64,000 bases of DNA from Sphingomonas pituitosa NBRC 102491 (GTDB lineage Bacteria > Pseudomonadota > Alphaproteobacteria > Sphingomonadales > Sphingomonadaceae), in NCBI RefSeq assembly GCF_001598435.1, contig NZ_BCYY01000022.1, positions 22,066-86,065 on the forward strand, in the 5' to 3' direction. Both the position numbers and the translations under genes were made by a program. Within the stretch, counting starts at the first letter, position 1. Every line of letters begins with the position of its first letter. Positions 43,650 to 52,689 of the stretch are shown here, in pieces. The notes beneath the pieces were generated by a model. The model was not told the origin of the DNA and made no database searches. It saw nothing but the letters and a program-made list of their open reading frames with translations.

Positions 43650-45386
43650 TCAGCGCATCTTAACGTAATCCCCCGGAGCTTCCGCAACTGCACAAAGGTT
43701 CCCACCCCCTGGCACCCGCGCGCCGTTCACCGCGACTTTGCCACCGTTGACCGCACGCACCCAGTCGACCCAGTCGGGCCACCAGCTCCCGGCATGTTCC
43801 GTCGCATTTTCCACGAAGGAATCGAGCGACTCGGCAGGGTTCTGATTGGTCCAGTATTGGTATTTTTTCGCCGAAGGCGGGTTTATTACACCCGCGATAT
43901 GGCCGGAACCCGCGAGCACGAACTTGTGCGGCCCGCGAAAATGCTCCGTCAACTTCCAGACACTTTTGGCCGGCGCGATATGATCTTCGCGACCCGCCTG
44001 TATATAGGCCGGCGTTTCCACCTTGGAGAGGTCGACCGGAGTGCCGCCGATGCTCAGCGCGCCGGGCACGATCAGCTTGTTGTCGCGGTAGAGGTCGGTC
44101 AGGTAGCTGAGGTGCCAGGTCGCCGGCAGGTTGGTGACGTCCGAGTTCCAGTGGAGCAGGTCGAACGGCGCATATTCCTGCCCCATCAGATAGTTGTTGG
44201 TGACGTAGTTCCAGATCAGGTCGCGCCCGCGCAGCAGGTTGAACGTCGCCGCCATGTAGCGCCCGTCGAGGAACCCGTCGCCGCTGAGGCTGCGGATCAT
44301 CGCCAGCTGATCGTCGTCAACGAACACGCGCAGGTCGCCCGCGTCGGTGAAGTCGACCTGCGCGGTGAAGAAGGTCGCGCTCGCCACCTTCGCCGCCTCC
44401 CCGCGCGCGGCGAGCACCGCCAGCGTCGCCGCCAGCGTGGTGCCGGCGACGCAATAGCCGATCGTGTGCACGCTCTCCACGCCGAGCAGGTCGCGTACGG
44501 TGTCGATCGCGTCGATCTGGCCGCGCTCGACATAATCGTCCCACACCACGTCCTTCATGCTCGCATCCGCCGAGCGCCACGAGACGACGAACACGGTGAT
44601 CCCCTGCTCCACCGCCCAGCGGATGAAGCTCTTCTCGGGGGTGAGATCGAGAATGTAGAAGCGGTTGATCCACGGCGGGAAGATGATCAGCGGCGTTTCC
44701 AGCACCTCGTCCGTCGTCGGCGAATACTGGATCAGCTCGTAGAGCGGGGTGCGCTTCACCACCTTGCCCGGCGTCATCGCCAGGTTGCGGCCGAGTTCGA
44801 AGGCCCCCGCGGCGGTCTGCGTCATCTGGCCCTTGGCCATGTCCTGCAGCATGTGCTGCAGGCCCTTCAGGAGGCTCTCGCCCTTGGTCTCGACGATCTT
44901 CTCGAGCACCTGCGGGTTGGTGGCGGGGAAGTTGGTGGGGCTGATCGCGTCGATGAAGCCTTTGGTGGCGAACCGGATCTGGTCCTTCTGCCGTTCATCG
45001 ACATGCTCCAGCGCCTCGACATTCTTGAGCATGTGGTCGGCGATCACGAAATAGCTCTGCCGCAGGAAATCGAACACCGGCTGCTCGCGCCACTGCGGCG
45101 CCTTGAAGCGCTTGTCGCGCGCCTGCTCGGGCGTCTCGACGAACGGCTCGGCATGGGCAGGATCGAGGAAGCGCTGCCACAGCTGCATCGTGTCCGCCCA
45201 GAACTCGGCGCTGGCCCGCATCGCCGGCGTGGGATCGAGCAGCATGCCGAAGGGCGGTGCGCCGGGCGCATGCTCCATCAGGTCCAGACCATGCTCCAGC
45301 ATCATCTGCTGCGCGCGGCCTAGCACCCAGGTCCAGTGCTGCAGGTCCTCCAGGCGGGGCAAGGTCGGCGTGCGCGTATCGGCCAT
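43650..45386 (-). CDS. phaC: Class I poly(3-hydroxyalkanoate) synthase
   Basis: A 578-residue polymerase making PHA from hydroxyacyl-CoA. The lipase-like box GYCVAGT carries the catalytic Cys; the general-base His is in GSGHIAGVINPP, and the catalytic Asp is in REDHIAP. The N-terminal domain (1-190) is of class I type. It is transcribed with the phasin gene on the same strand, 119 bp upstream of it. Confidence 0.95.
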   Translation of the reverse strand: MADTRTPTLPRLEDLQHWTWVLGRAQQMMLEHGLDLMEHAPGAPPFGMLLDPTPAMRASAEFWADTMQLWQRFLDPAHAEPFVETPEQARDKRFKAPQWREQPVFDFLRQSYFVIADHMLKNVEALEHVDERQKDQIRFATKGFIDAISPTNFPATNPQVLEKIVETKGESLLKGLQHMLQDMAKGQMTQTAAGAFELGRNLAMTPGKVVKRTPLYELIQYSPTTDEVLETPLIIFPPWINRFYILDLTPEKSFIRWAVEQGITVFVVSWRSADASMKDVVWDDYVERGQIDAIDTVRDLLGVESVHTIGYCVAGTTLAATLAVLAARGEAAKVASATFFTAQVDFTDAGDLRVFVDDDQLAMIRSLSGDGFLDGRYMAATFNLLRGRDLIWNYVTNNYLMGQEYAPFDLLHWNSDVTNLPATWHLSYLTDLYRDNKLIVPGALSIGGTPVDLSKVETPAYIQAGREDHIAPAKSVWKLTEHFRGPHKFVLAGSGHIAGVINPPSAKKYQYWTNQNPAESLDSFVENATEHAGSWWPDWVDWVRAVNGGKVAVNGARVPGGGNLCAVAEAPGDYVKMR

Positions 45387-45470
45387 TCGGTCCTCTCCTT
45401 TGCCCCGCCTTAGCGCGGGCCGAGCAATGCGTCATTCCCGGATACGCTTTTATGGCGTAGAACGCGCGCA

Positions 45471-45488
45471 CGACACAATTTTGTGTCG
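45471..45488. promoter_or_regulatory. Palindrome CGACACAA-TT-TTGTGTCG before the aminotransferase
   Basis: Perfect 8-bp arms with a 2-bp centre, 28 bp before the ATG and between the divergent phaC and aminotransferase genes. Likely an operator for a dimeric regulator; CACG/CGTG outside the arms extends it imperfectly. Regulator unknown. Confidence 0.5.
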
Positions 45489-45516
45489 CGTGTCAAAACC
45501 CTTGAAAGTCGAGGAA

Positions 45517-46725
45517 ATGTCCGAAGAATTCTACCGCATCAAGCGCTTGCCTCCCTATGTTATCGCAGAAGTGAACGCGATGCGGGCAGCGGCGCGGGCG
45601 GCAGGCGAGGACATCATCGACCTTGGCATGGGCAATCCCGATCTGCCCCCGCCCGACCATGTGATCGAGAAACTGTGCGAGGTGGCCCGCAAGCCCGACG
45701 CGCACGGCTATTCGCAGTCCAAGGGCATTCCGGGCCTGCGCCGCGCCCAGGCGAACTATTATGGCCGCCGCTTCGGCGTCGATCTCGATCCCGAGACCGA
45801 AGTCGTCGTGACGATGGGCTCGAAGGAGGGCCTCGCCAGCCTCGCCACCGCGATCACCGCGCCGGGCGACGTGGTGCTGGCGCCGAACCCCAGCTACCCG
45901 ATCCACACCTTCGGCTTCATCATCGCAGGGGCGACGATCCGCGCGGTGCCGACAACGCCCGACGACGCCTATTTCGAGAGCCTCGAGCGCGCGATGAACT
46001 TCACCGTGCCGCGCCCCTCGATCTTGGTCGTGAACTACCCGTCCAACCCCACGGCGGAGACGGTGGACCTCGCCTTCTACGAGCGCCTCGTTGCCTGGGC
46101 GCGCGAGAACAAGGTGTGGATCCTCTCCGACCTCGCCTATTCCGAGCTGTATTTCGATGGCAAGCCGACGCCGTCGATCCTGCAGGTGAAGGGCGCGAAA
46201 GAGGTCGCGGTCGAGTTCACCTCGCTCAGCAAGACCTATTCGATGGCCGGCTGGCGCATCGGCTTCGCGGTGGGTAACCGCCAGCTGATCGCGGCGATGT
46301 CGCGAGTGAAGTCGTACCTCGACTACGGCGCGTTCACGCCGATCCAGGCCGCCGCCTGCGCCGCGCTCAACGGCCCGCAGGACATCGTCGAGAAGAACCG
46401 CCTGCTCTATCACAAGCGCCGCGACGTGATGGTGGAGAGCTTCGCGCGTGCCGGCTGGGAAATCCCCTCCCCGCGCGCGTCGATGTTCGCCTGGGCGCCG
46501 CTGCCGCCGGCGCTGGCGCATCTGGGAAGCCTCGAGTTTTCCAAGCAGATGCTCACCCATGCCAAGGTCGCGGTGGCGCCCGGCGTCGGGTACGGCGAGA
46601 ATGGCGAGGGCTTCGTCCGCATCGCGATGGTGGAGAACGAGCAGCGCCTCCGCCAGGCCGCGCGCAACGTGAAGAAGTATCTCCAGTCGATGGGGGTCAA
46701 CACGCCGGCGGCGAACGCGGGGTGA
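45517..46725 (+). CDS. alaC: AlaC-type aminotransferase
   Basis: A 402-residue class I PLP aminotransferase. The PLP lysine is in SLSKTYSMAGWRIGF; VVNYPSNPTAETVD and DLAYSELYFDG are typical of the AlaC/LL-diaminopimelate-type subgroup. It most likely makes alanine from pyruvate and glutamate. ATG at 45517 follows a GAGGAA ribosome site; longer frames upstream cross the divergent phaC start. Confidence 0.88.
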   Translation: MSEEFYRIKRLPPYVIAEVNAMRAAARAAGEDIIDLGMGNPDLPPPDHVIEKLCEVARKPDAHGYSQSKGIPGLRRAQANYYGRRFGVDLDPETEVVVTMGSKEGLASLATAITAPGDVVLAPNPSYPIHTFGFIIAGATIRAVPTTPDDAYFESLERAMNFTVPRPSILVVNYPSNPTAETVDLAFYERLVAWARENKVWILSDLAYSELYFDGKPTPSILQVKGAKEVAVEFTSLSKTYSMAGWRIGFAVGNRQLIAAMSRVKSYLDYGAFTPIQAAACAALNGPQDIVEKNRLLYHKRRDVMVESFARAGWEIPSPRASMFAWAPLPPALAHLGSLEFSKQMLTHAKVAVAPGVGYGENGEGFVRIAMVENEQRLRQAARNVKKYLQSMGVNTPAANAG

Positions 46726-46827
46726 TGGCGGCAATGCGGCGGTTCTGCTAGACTGCCGTTGCAAATGACATGGGCTTCCTAGGATGCGAGCCTCCGCAGC
46801 TGCAACGGCGGGGGCTCATTCCCCTAC

Positions 46828-46929
46828 GACCGTCATCCCGGCGAAAGCCGGGATCCAGTGAGGCCTGCGGTTCGGCTCCATCCCCAGCGTTCTGGCAAAT
46901 GGATCCCGGCTTCCGCCGGGATGACGGTC
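46828..46929. repeat. REPIN-like element 3
   Basis: 102 bp between alaC and the thioesterase gene. Arms 46828-46857 and 46900-46929 are near-perfect inverted repeats (one mismatch) of the GTCATCCCGGCGAAAGCC type. Confidence 0.88.
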
Positions 46930-47005
46930 GTGTTCGATCCCGGCACGCCCGCATGCGTACGTCGCACTTGCGAACCGCGGCTCGCTCGGGGCAAAGCCCG
47001 CGATC

Positions 47006-47428
47006 ATGTCCCGTCCCGGTTTCCCCTTCTCCACCCGCTTCCGCGTCCGCTATTCCGAGATCGACGGGCAGAAGATCGTCTTCAACTCGCGCTATCTCGA
47101 ATATGCCGATGTCGGGCTCACCGAATTCTGGCGCTGGGCCGATCTCGCCAAGCTCGGGCCCGAATGGATGGAGGCGGAGTTCAACGTCGTCCGCGCGCAG
47201 GTCGAGTATAAGCGCCCGTTCCGTTTCGACGATCTGGTCGAGGTGTTCGTCCGCGTGGAGCGGCTCGGCAACAGCAGCATGACGATGCGCGCCGATCTCT
47301 GCCACGCCGAGACGGGCGAGCTACATGCCGAGGTGGAACTGGTCAGCGTCCATCTCGACCTGGAGACGCGCCGTCCCAAGCCGATCCCGGACGCGGTGCG
47401 CACCGCGCTGCTCGCGATCGGCGGCTAG
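47006..47428 (+). CDS. Hotdog-fold acyl-CoA thioesterase (4HBT family)
   Basis: A 140-residue YbgC/4HBT-like thioesterase. RYSEIDGQKIVFNSRYLEY holds the catalytic Asp and Asn region, and FRFDDLVEVFVRVERLG is the usual mid-domain. It hydrolyses an acyl-CoA thioester; substrate unknown. Its stop overlaps the 3' end of the opposite-strand small gene by 4 bp. Confidence 0.88.
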   Translation: MSRPGFPFSTRFRVRYSEIDGQKIVFNSRYLEYADVGLTEFWRWADLAKLGPEWMEAEFNVVRAQVEYKRPFRFDDLVEVFVRVERLGNSSMTMRADLCHAETGELHAEVELVSVHLDLETRRPKPIPDAVRTALLAIGG

Positions 47429-47727
47429 ACGACCACGTCGGCGAAGGCGCCGCCCTGGGCGCGGCCCAGCTTGCGCTTCATCTCTTCCTCGATCTCCTGG
47501 CGGATCGCCGCCTGCTTTTCCGGGGAGAGCTGGTCGAACTGTTGCTGGGTGAGGCTGTGCCGCTTGAGCACGGCTTCCTTGGTGCGTTCGGCCGGGCTCT
47601 TCCTGGCCTCGCGCAGAAAGGCCTCGGCGGTGTCGTCCACGGGGCCGCCTGCGCCGCCGTGGATCGCAGCACTTGCTGCCACGCCCTTCACGCCACCGAT
47701 CCCCACCGTCGAAATGCCGAACGCCAT
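47425..47727 (-). CDS. Small conserved-looking protein, unknown
   Basis: A 100-residue protein with a Gly/Ala-rich N-terminus (FGISTVGIGGVKGVAASAAI), then charged helices (SLTQQQFDQLSPEKQAAIRQ). Ribosome site GGGAAA precedes the ATG. A longer reading from 48234 would overlap the HxlR gene and was rejected. No family known to me. Confidence 0.65.
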   Translation of the reverse strand: MAFGISTVGIGGVKGVAASAAIHGGAGGPVDDTAEAFLREARKSPAERTKEAVLKRHSLTQQQFDQLSPEKQAAIRQEIEEEMKRKLGRAQGGAFADVVV

Positions 47728-47795
47728 GCGCAAATTTCCCTGATGCACAGGCGCATTATAGAAGCATTTACGCTTTCGGGCGCGCCCGGCCGCAC

Positions 47796-48278
47796 TTACT
47801 CTGCAGCGCGGGCTTCCTCGGCGTCCTCGGGCAGGGCCCAGAGCAGGTCGCCCTTGCCGAGCACCCGCCCGTCCTGCGCCTGCACCGTTACCGGCGCGAT
47901 CGGCTTGCCGTCGCGTGCATCGACCAGGATCGGCGACGCGGGCACGCCGGTTTCCCAGCGCTCGCCCCATTGGCGCAGCGCCACCATCGTCGGCAGCAGC
48001 GCATGCCCCTTGTCGGTCAGGCGATACTCCACCTTGCGGCGGTCGTCGGCGCACGGGACGCGGGCGAGGATGCCATGCTCCACCAGCCGCGCCAGGCGGT
48101 TGGCGAGAATGTTGCGGGCGATGCCCAGCTCGCTCTGGAACTCCTCGAAGTGGCGGATGCCGTTGAACGCACCGCGCAGGATCAGGAACGACCAGCGTTC
48201 CCCCATCGCCTCCAGCGCCGCCGGCAGGCTGCATTCCCGCGCCATCGCCCGCAGCGTTTCTCGAACGGCTCCACCCAT
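47796..48278 (-). CDS. HxlR-family transcription regulator
   Basis: A 160-residue winged-helix regulator. ALEAMGERWSFLILRGAFNG and FQSELGIARNILANRLARL are HxlR hallmarks. The C-terminal 50 residues extend beyond the usual domain. It has Cys13 in the position where redox-sensing HxlR proteins carry cysteine, but that role is speculative. An inner ATG at 48245 would give a shorter form. Divergent from rel across 136 bp. Confidence 0.87.
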   Translation of the reverse strand: MGGAVRETLRAMARECSLPAALEAMGERWSFLILRGAFNGIRHFEEFQSELGIARNILANRLARLVEHGILARVPCADDRRKVEYRLTDKGHALLPTMVALRQWGERWETGVPASPILVDARDGKPIAPVTVQAQDGRVLGKGDLLWALPEDAEEARAAE

Positions 48279-48414
48279 AGATGCTACCCTATCGTAAAAT
48301 CCGGGGGTGGGAAACCGGGCGCAACGTCACGCTTCTGCAACAGCGTGGCACGGAAGCCCGACTTTTCCGTCAAATCGGTTGCAAAAACCGGGCTGGTCAC
48401 GCCATCTAGACAGT

Positions 48415-50502
48415 GTGCTGCGTCAGTATGAACTTGTAGACCGGGTCCTCTCCTACGACCCCGAAGCCGATGAGGCATTGCTCAACCGGGCCTATGTCTT
48501 CTCGGTCAACGCCCATGGCACGCAGAAGCGGGCCTCGGGAGACCCCTATTTCAGCCACCCGATCGAGGTGGCCGGCATCCTCACCGACCTGCATCTCGAC
48601 GACGAGACGATCGCGACCGCGATCCTTCACGACACGATCGAGGACACGGTGGCGACGCCGGAGGAGATCCGGCGGCTGTTCGGCCCGAACGTCGCCCGCA
48701 TGGTCGACGGCGTCACCAAGCTGTCCAAGATCGAGGCGCAGACCGAAAGCGAGCGCGCCGCCGAGAATCTCCGCAAGTTCCTGCTCGCAATGTCCGACGA
48801 CATCCGCGTGCTGCTGGTGAAGCTGGCCGATCGCCTCCACAACATGCGCACGCTCCACTTCATCAAGAAGGAGGAGAAGCGCCGCCGCATCGCCCGCGAG
48901 ACGATGGACATCTATGCCCCGCTCGCCGAGCGGATCGGCATGTACGAGTTCATGAAGGAGATGCAGACGCTCGCCTTCCGCGAGCTCGAGCCCGAGGCCT
49001 ATGAATCGATCACGAAGCGGCTGGAGAGCTTCCGCGTCGAGGGCGAGGACCGGGTGCTCAAGATCGCCTCGGGCCTGAAGCTGCTGCTCGGCCGCGGCGG
49101 CATCGAGGCGGACGTGACGGGGCGCGAGAAGCATCCCTATTCGATCTGGAAGAAGATGTCCGAGCGCCATGTCAGCCTCGAACAGCTCTCCGACATCATG
49201 GCCTTCCGCGCGATCGTCGACAGCGAGGAGGAGTGCTACCGCGCGCTCGGCGCCATCCACCGCCGCTGGCCGATGGTGCCCGGGCGGTTCAAGGATTACA
49301 TCTCGACGCCGAAGCGCAACGGCTATCGCTCGCTCCACACCACGATCATGCACGCGGGCGACACGCGCGTGGAGGTGCAGATCCGCACCCGCGACATGCA
49401 TGCCCAGGCCGAATTCGGCCTTGCGGCGCACTGGGCGTACAAGCAGAGCTCGGTGCGGCCCGACACCCAGGTCAGCTGGATCCGCGACCTGATCGAGATC
49501 CTCGAACATGCCGAGAGCCCGGAAGAGCTGCTCGAACATACTCGCATGGCGATGTACCAGGATCGCATCTTCGCCTTCACGCCGAAGGGCGAGCTGATCC
49601 AGCTGCCCAAGGGCGCGACGCCGATCGACTTCGCCTATGCGGTGCACACCGATCTGGGCGACCAGTCGGTCGGCGCCAAGGTGAACGGCAAGGTGGTGCC
49701 GCTGCGTACCGAGATCGAACAGGGCGACCAGGTGCAGATCCTCCGCTCCAAGGCCCAGGAACCGCAGCCCAACTGGCTGAACTTCGCGATCACCGGCAAG
49801 GCGCGCGCCGCGATCCGCAGGCACCTGCGCCACAAGGAACGCGACGAGACGATCCGGCTGGGCCGCAAGCTCTACGAGGACATCGTCGCCCGCCTGCCCG
49901 TGCCCCCGGGCGAAGGCGCGCTCGCCGAAGCGCTGAAGCGGCTGAAGCTTCCGGACCCGGAAGCGCTGATGGAAGCGATCGCCCGCCGCACGCTTACCGA
50001 CGGCCAGGTCATGGAAGCCGTGATGCCCGGCTCGGCCAGCGGCGAGGATGACCAGTTGCCGCCCCAGCACCACGCGATCGACATCAAGGGTCTCACGCCC
50101 GGCGTGGCGTTCACCTATGCCGAGGATTGCTGCCCGGTGCCGGGCGACCGCATCCTGGGCGTGCGCAAGCCCGACCAGCCGATCGTCGTCCACCGCATCG
50201 ATTGCCCCAGCCTGGCGACGGTGGAAGAGGCGGACTGGGTGGACCTGACCTGGGGCGACAAGGCCGATGGCGGCGTGGCGGAAATCGCGGTTACGCTAAA
50301 GAACGAACCCGGCGCGCTGGGCACGGTCGCGACGCTGATCGGCCAGCACAAGGCCAACATCCTCGGGCTGCGGCTGGATAACCGCGACACGACCTTCCAC
50401 ACCAACACGATCGACCTCGAAGTGCGCAACGCCGCGCATCTGATGAAGCTGCTCGCGGCGCTGCGCGCGGCGGACGCGGTGAGTTCGGCCGAGCGGGTGT
50501 GA
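48415..50502 (+). CDS. rel: Bifunctional (p)ppGpp synthetase/hydrolase (Rel/SpoT)
   Basis: A 695-residue RSH enzyme making and degrading (p)ppGpp in the stringent response. The hydrolase HD motif is in TAILHDTIEDT; the synthetase contains GYRSLHTTI and KRNG; a TGS domain (about 385-445) and a C-terminal ACT domain (620-695) follow. Both active sites look intact, so it should be the main RSH of the cell. GTG start 48415 gives the usual LRQYELVDRV opening; the longer frame is not conserved. Confidence 0.95.
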   Translation: MLRQYELVDRVLSYDPEADEALLNRAYVFSVNAHGTQKRASGDPYFSHPIEVAGILTDLHLDDETIATAILHDTIEDTVATPEEIRRLFGPNVARMVDGVTKLSKIEAQTESERAAENLRKFLLAMSDDIRVLLVKLADRLHNMRTLHFIKKEEKRRRIARETMDIYAPLAERIGMYEFMKEMQTLAFRELEPEAYESITKRLESFRVEGEDRVLKIASGLKLLLGRGGIEADVTGREKHPYSIWKKMSERHVSLEQLSDIMAFRAIVDSEEECYRALGAIHRRWPMVPGRFKDYISTPKRNGYRSLHTTIMHAGDTRVEVQIRTRDMHAQAEFGLAAHWAYKQSSVRPDTQVSWIRDLIEILEHAESPEELLEHTRMAMYQDRIFAFTPKGELIQLPKGATPIDFAYAVHTDLGDQSVGAKVNGKVVPLRTEIEQGDQVQILRSKAQEPQPNWLNFAITGKARAAIRRHLRHKERDETIRLGRKLYEDIVARLPVPPGEGALAEALKRLKLPDPEALMEAIARRTLTDGQVMEAVMPGSASGEDDQLPPQHHAIDIKGLTPGVAFTYAEDCCPVPGDRILGVRKPDQPIVVHRIDCPSLATVEEADWVDLTWGDKADGGVAEIAVTLKNEPGALGTVATLIGQHKANILGLRLDNRDTTFHTNTIDLEVRNAAHLMKLLAALRAADAVSSAERV

Positions 50503-50512
50503 GGAACGTCCG

Positions 50513-50538
50513 TTTCCTCCCCCTCCCGGGGGAGGAAA
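50513..50538 (+). terminator. Strong hairpin after rel
   Basis: Perfect 11-bp arms TTTCCTCCCCC/GGGGGAGGAAA with a 4-nt loop, 10 bp after the rel stop. It also belongs to the CCTCCCC/GGGGAGG palindrome family. The A-rich start and lack of a T-run make it a less certain terminator. Confidence 0.65.
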
Positions 50539-50604
50539 CACGGTAGACCTTGGCCAAATCCGCGCTACCTTCCCCCCGATCAGACCTATCGGAGGGGGAA
50601 CACC

Positions 50605-52410
50605 GTGGACCGTCGACACTTCCTCGCATCGTCGAGCACCGCCGCGCTTGCCGCGCTGATCCCGGCCGCCGCGCGCGCCGCGGTGGCGGGCACCCGCGAT
50701 GCCGAGATCAACGCCGTCTACAATCAGATCGTCCTGGAGCGCATCCAGCGCGCGCCCGAATTCGCCACCTCGCTCGGCTTCGACAAAGGCCCGAACGCGC
50801 CGCTCAAGCACAAGCTCAGCGACGGCAGCCCCGCCGCCAAGGCGCGCACCCTTGCCGACACCAAAGCCGCGATCGCGAAGATCGAGGCGTTCGCGCCCGC
50901 CACCCTGTCCGAACCCGCGCGGCTGGATCGCGAGGTCGTACTCTATTCGCTGCGCAGCGGGATCGTCGCGCAGGACAGGTTCCAGATCGATTCGGTCGGC
51001 CGACCCTTCCCGATCTTCCAGCAGGGCGGCGCCTATTTCTCGACGCCGGACTTCCTCAATACCAGCCACACCATCGTGACGCAGGACGATGCCGAGGCCT
51101 ATCTGGATCGCCTCGACGCCTTTGCCGGCGCGCTCGACCAGGACACCGCCGACCAGAAGGACGCCGCAGCCCGCGGTCTCGTCGCCCCCGGCTTCTGCCT
51201 TGAGCTCACCCTCGCCCAGATGGCCAAGCTGCGGCAGCCCGATCCGGCGGCGAACACGCTCACCCAGTCGCTGGTCCGCCGCGCGGCCGCCAAGCAGCTG
51301 CAGGGCGACTGGCAGGGCCGCGCCGCCAAGATTGTCGGCGAGAAGGTCTATCCCGCCCTCGACCGCCAATATGCGCTGATCCAGGCGCTGCACGCCAAGG
51401 GCCGGACCTCCGCCGGCCTGTGGGACGTGCCGCGCGGCCAGGACATCTATGCCGCCGCGCTGGAGCAATGGACCACCACCAGCTTCACGCCGGATCAGGT
51501 CCACAAGATGGGCCAGGAACAGGTGGCGGAGATCAGCGCCCAGCTCGATGCGCTGCTCAAGGCGCAGGGCCTGACCCAGGGCAGCGTCGGCGAGCGGCTG
51601 ACCGCGCTCAACGCCCGCCCCGACCAGCTCTATCCGGATACGGCGGAGGGCCGCACCGCGCTGATCGCCGGGCTCAACACCGGCGTGCAGGAAATCGCGA
51701 CGCTGCTGCCCAAGGCCTTCCTCGACCCCAACAAGGCGCCGCTGGAGATCCGCGCGGTGCCGGTGGAGATCCAGGACGGCGCCTCGAACGGCTATTACAC
51801 CCGCGCCGCGCTGGATGGCTCGCGCCCGGCGATCTACTGGATCAACCTCAAGAGCGTGCACGACTGGCCGAAATACAGCCTGCCCTCGCTCACCTTCCAC
51901 GAAGGCCTGCCCGGCCACCATCTCCAGATCAGCACCGCGCAGGCGGCGGAAGGGCCGCTGATCCGCAAGTTCGGCTTCTTCAGCGCCTATACCGAGGGCT
52001 GGGCGCTCTATGCCGAGCAGCTGGCCGACGAGATCGGCGCCTATCATGGCCCCCTGGAGCGCGCCGGCTATCTCCAGTCCTTCCTGTTCCGCGCCGCGCG
52101 GCTGGTGGTGGATACCGGCATCCACACCAAGAAGTGGAGCCGCGAGCAGGCGACCGACTATCTGGTCGCCACCACCGGTTTCCCGCGCGCCCGCTCGCAG
52201 CGCGAGGTGGAGCGCTATTGCACCCAGCCGGGCCAGGCGTGCAGCTACAAGCTCGGCCACATCGCCTGGACCCGCGCGCGCGCCAATGCGCAGAAGATCG
52301 CCGGCCCGAAGTTCGACCTCAAGCAGTTCCACGAGGTGATCCGGCTGGGCGCGATGCCGCTCACCATGTTCGAACGGCTGGTGGAGGAGCGCGCCAAGGC
52401 GATTGCGTGA
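50605..52410 (+). CDS. DUF885 metallopeptidase-like exported protein
   Basis: A 601-residue DUF885 protein with a Tat-type signal (DRRHFLASSSTAALAALIPA). The putative zinc site is HEGLPGHH (residues about 433-440) with downstream YTEGWALYAEQLADEIG, the standard DUF885 pair. The family is related to zinc peptidases, but the substrate is unknown. A GAGGGGG ribosome site precedes the ATG. Confidence 0.88.
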   Translation: MDRRHFLASSSTAALAALIPAAARAAVAGTRDAEINAVYNQIVLERIQRAPEFATSLGFDKGPNAPLKHKLSDGSPAAKARTLADTKAAIAKIEAFAPATLSEPARLDREVVLYSLRSGIVAQDRFQIDSVGRPFPIFQQGGAYFSTPDFLNTSHTIVTQDDAEAYLDRLDAFAGALDQDTADQKDAAARGLVAPGFCLELTLAQMAKLRQPDPAANTLTQSLVRRAAAKQLQGDWQGRAAKIVGEKVYPALDRQYALIQALHAKGRTSAGLWDVPRGQDIYAAALEQWTTTSFTPDQVHKMGQEQVAEISAQLDALLKAQGLTQGSVGERLTALNARPDQLYPDTAEGRTALIAGLNTGVQEIATLLPKAFLDPNKAPLEIRAVPVEIQDGASNGYYTRAALDGSRPAIYWINLKSVHDWPKYSLPSLTFHEGLPGHHLQISTAQAAEGPLIRKFGFFSAYTEGWALYAEQLADEIGAYHGPLERAGYLQSFLFRAARLVVDTGIHTKKWSREQATDYLVATTGFPRARSQREVERYCTQPGQACSYKLGHIAWTRARANAQKIAGPKFDLKQFHEVIRLGAMPLTMFERLVEERAKAIA

Positions 52411-52465
52411 GGGGATTGAGACTTCCCCGACACGGCAGGGCTGTCCCCCATTGCCGAAATACCGC

Positions 52466-52560
52466 GTCATCCCCGCGAAGGCGGGGATCCATTGGCGCTG
52501 GATCGCCGGTTCTTTCCCCCAGCGCCGAGGGCAATGGATTCCCGCCTTCGCGGGAATGAC
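52466..52560. repeat. REPIN-like element 4
   Basis: 95 bp between the DUF885 and DUF6607 genes. Arms 52466-52492 and 52534-52560 differ by one base. Nearly the same arm sequence as element 5. Confidence 0.9.
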
Positions 52561-52605
52561 GATGGTCAGGGAGGTGCCGCTGGCCCCTCGCCTCAACTGC
52601 GATAG

Positions 52606-52626
52606 CCCTCCCCTCGCGGGGGAGGG
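52606..52626. repeat. CCCTCCCC/GGGGAGGG palindrome
   Basis: Short palindrome with a TCGC centre, about 45 bp after REPIN element 4 and before the DUF6607 gene's stop. Possible terminator for that gene. Confidence 0.55.
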
Positions 52627-52689
52627 TCCGCGATAACGAGGTTCGCGCGCGGGCCGGTGGCCTTCGAACTCCCCGGCCCGCGCGCAGGA

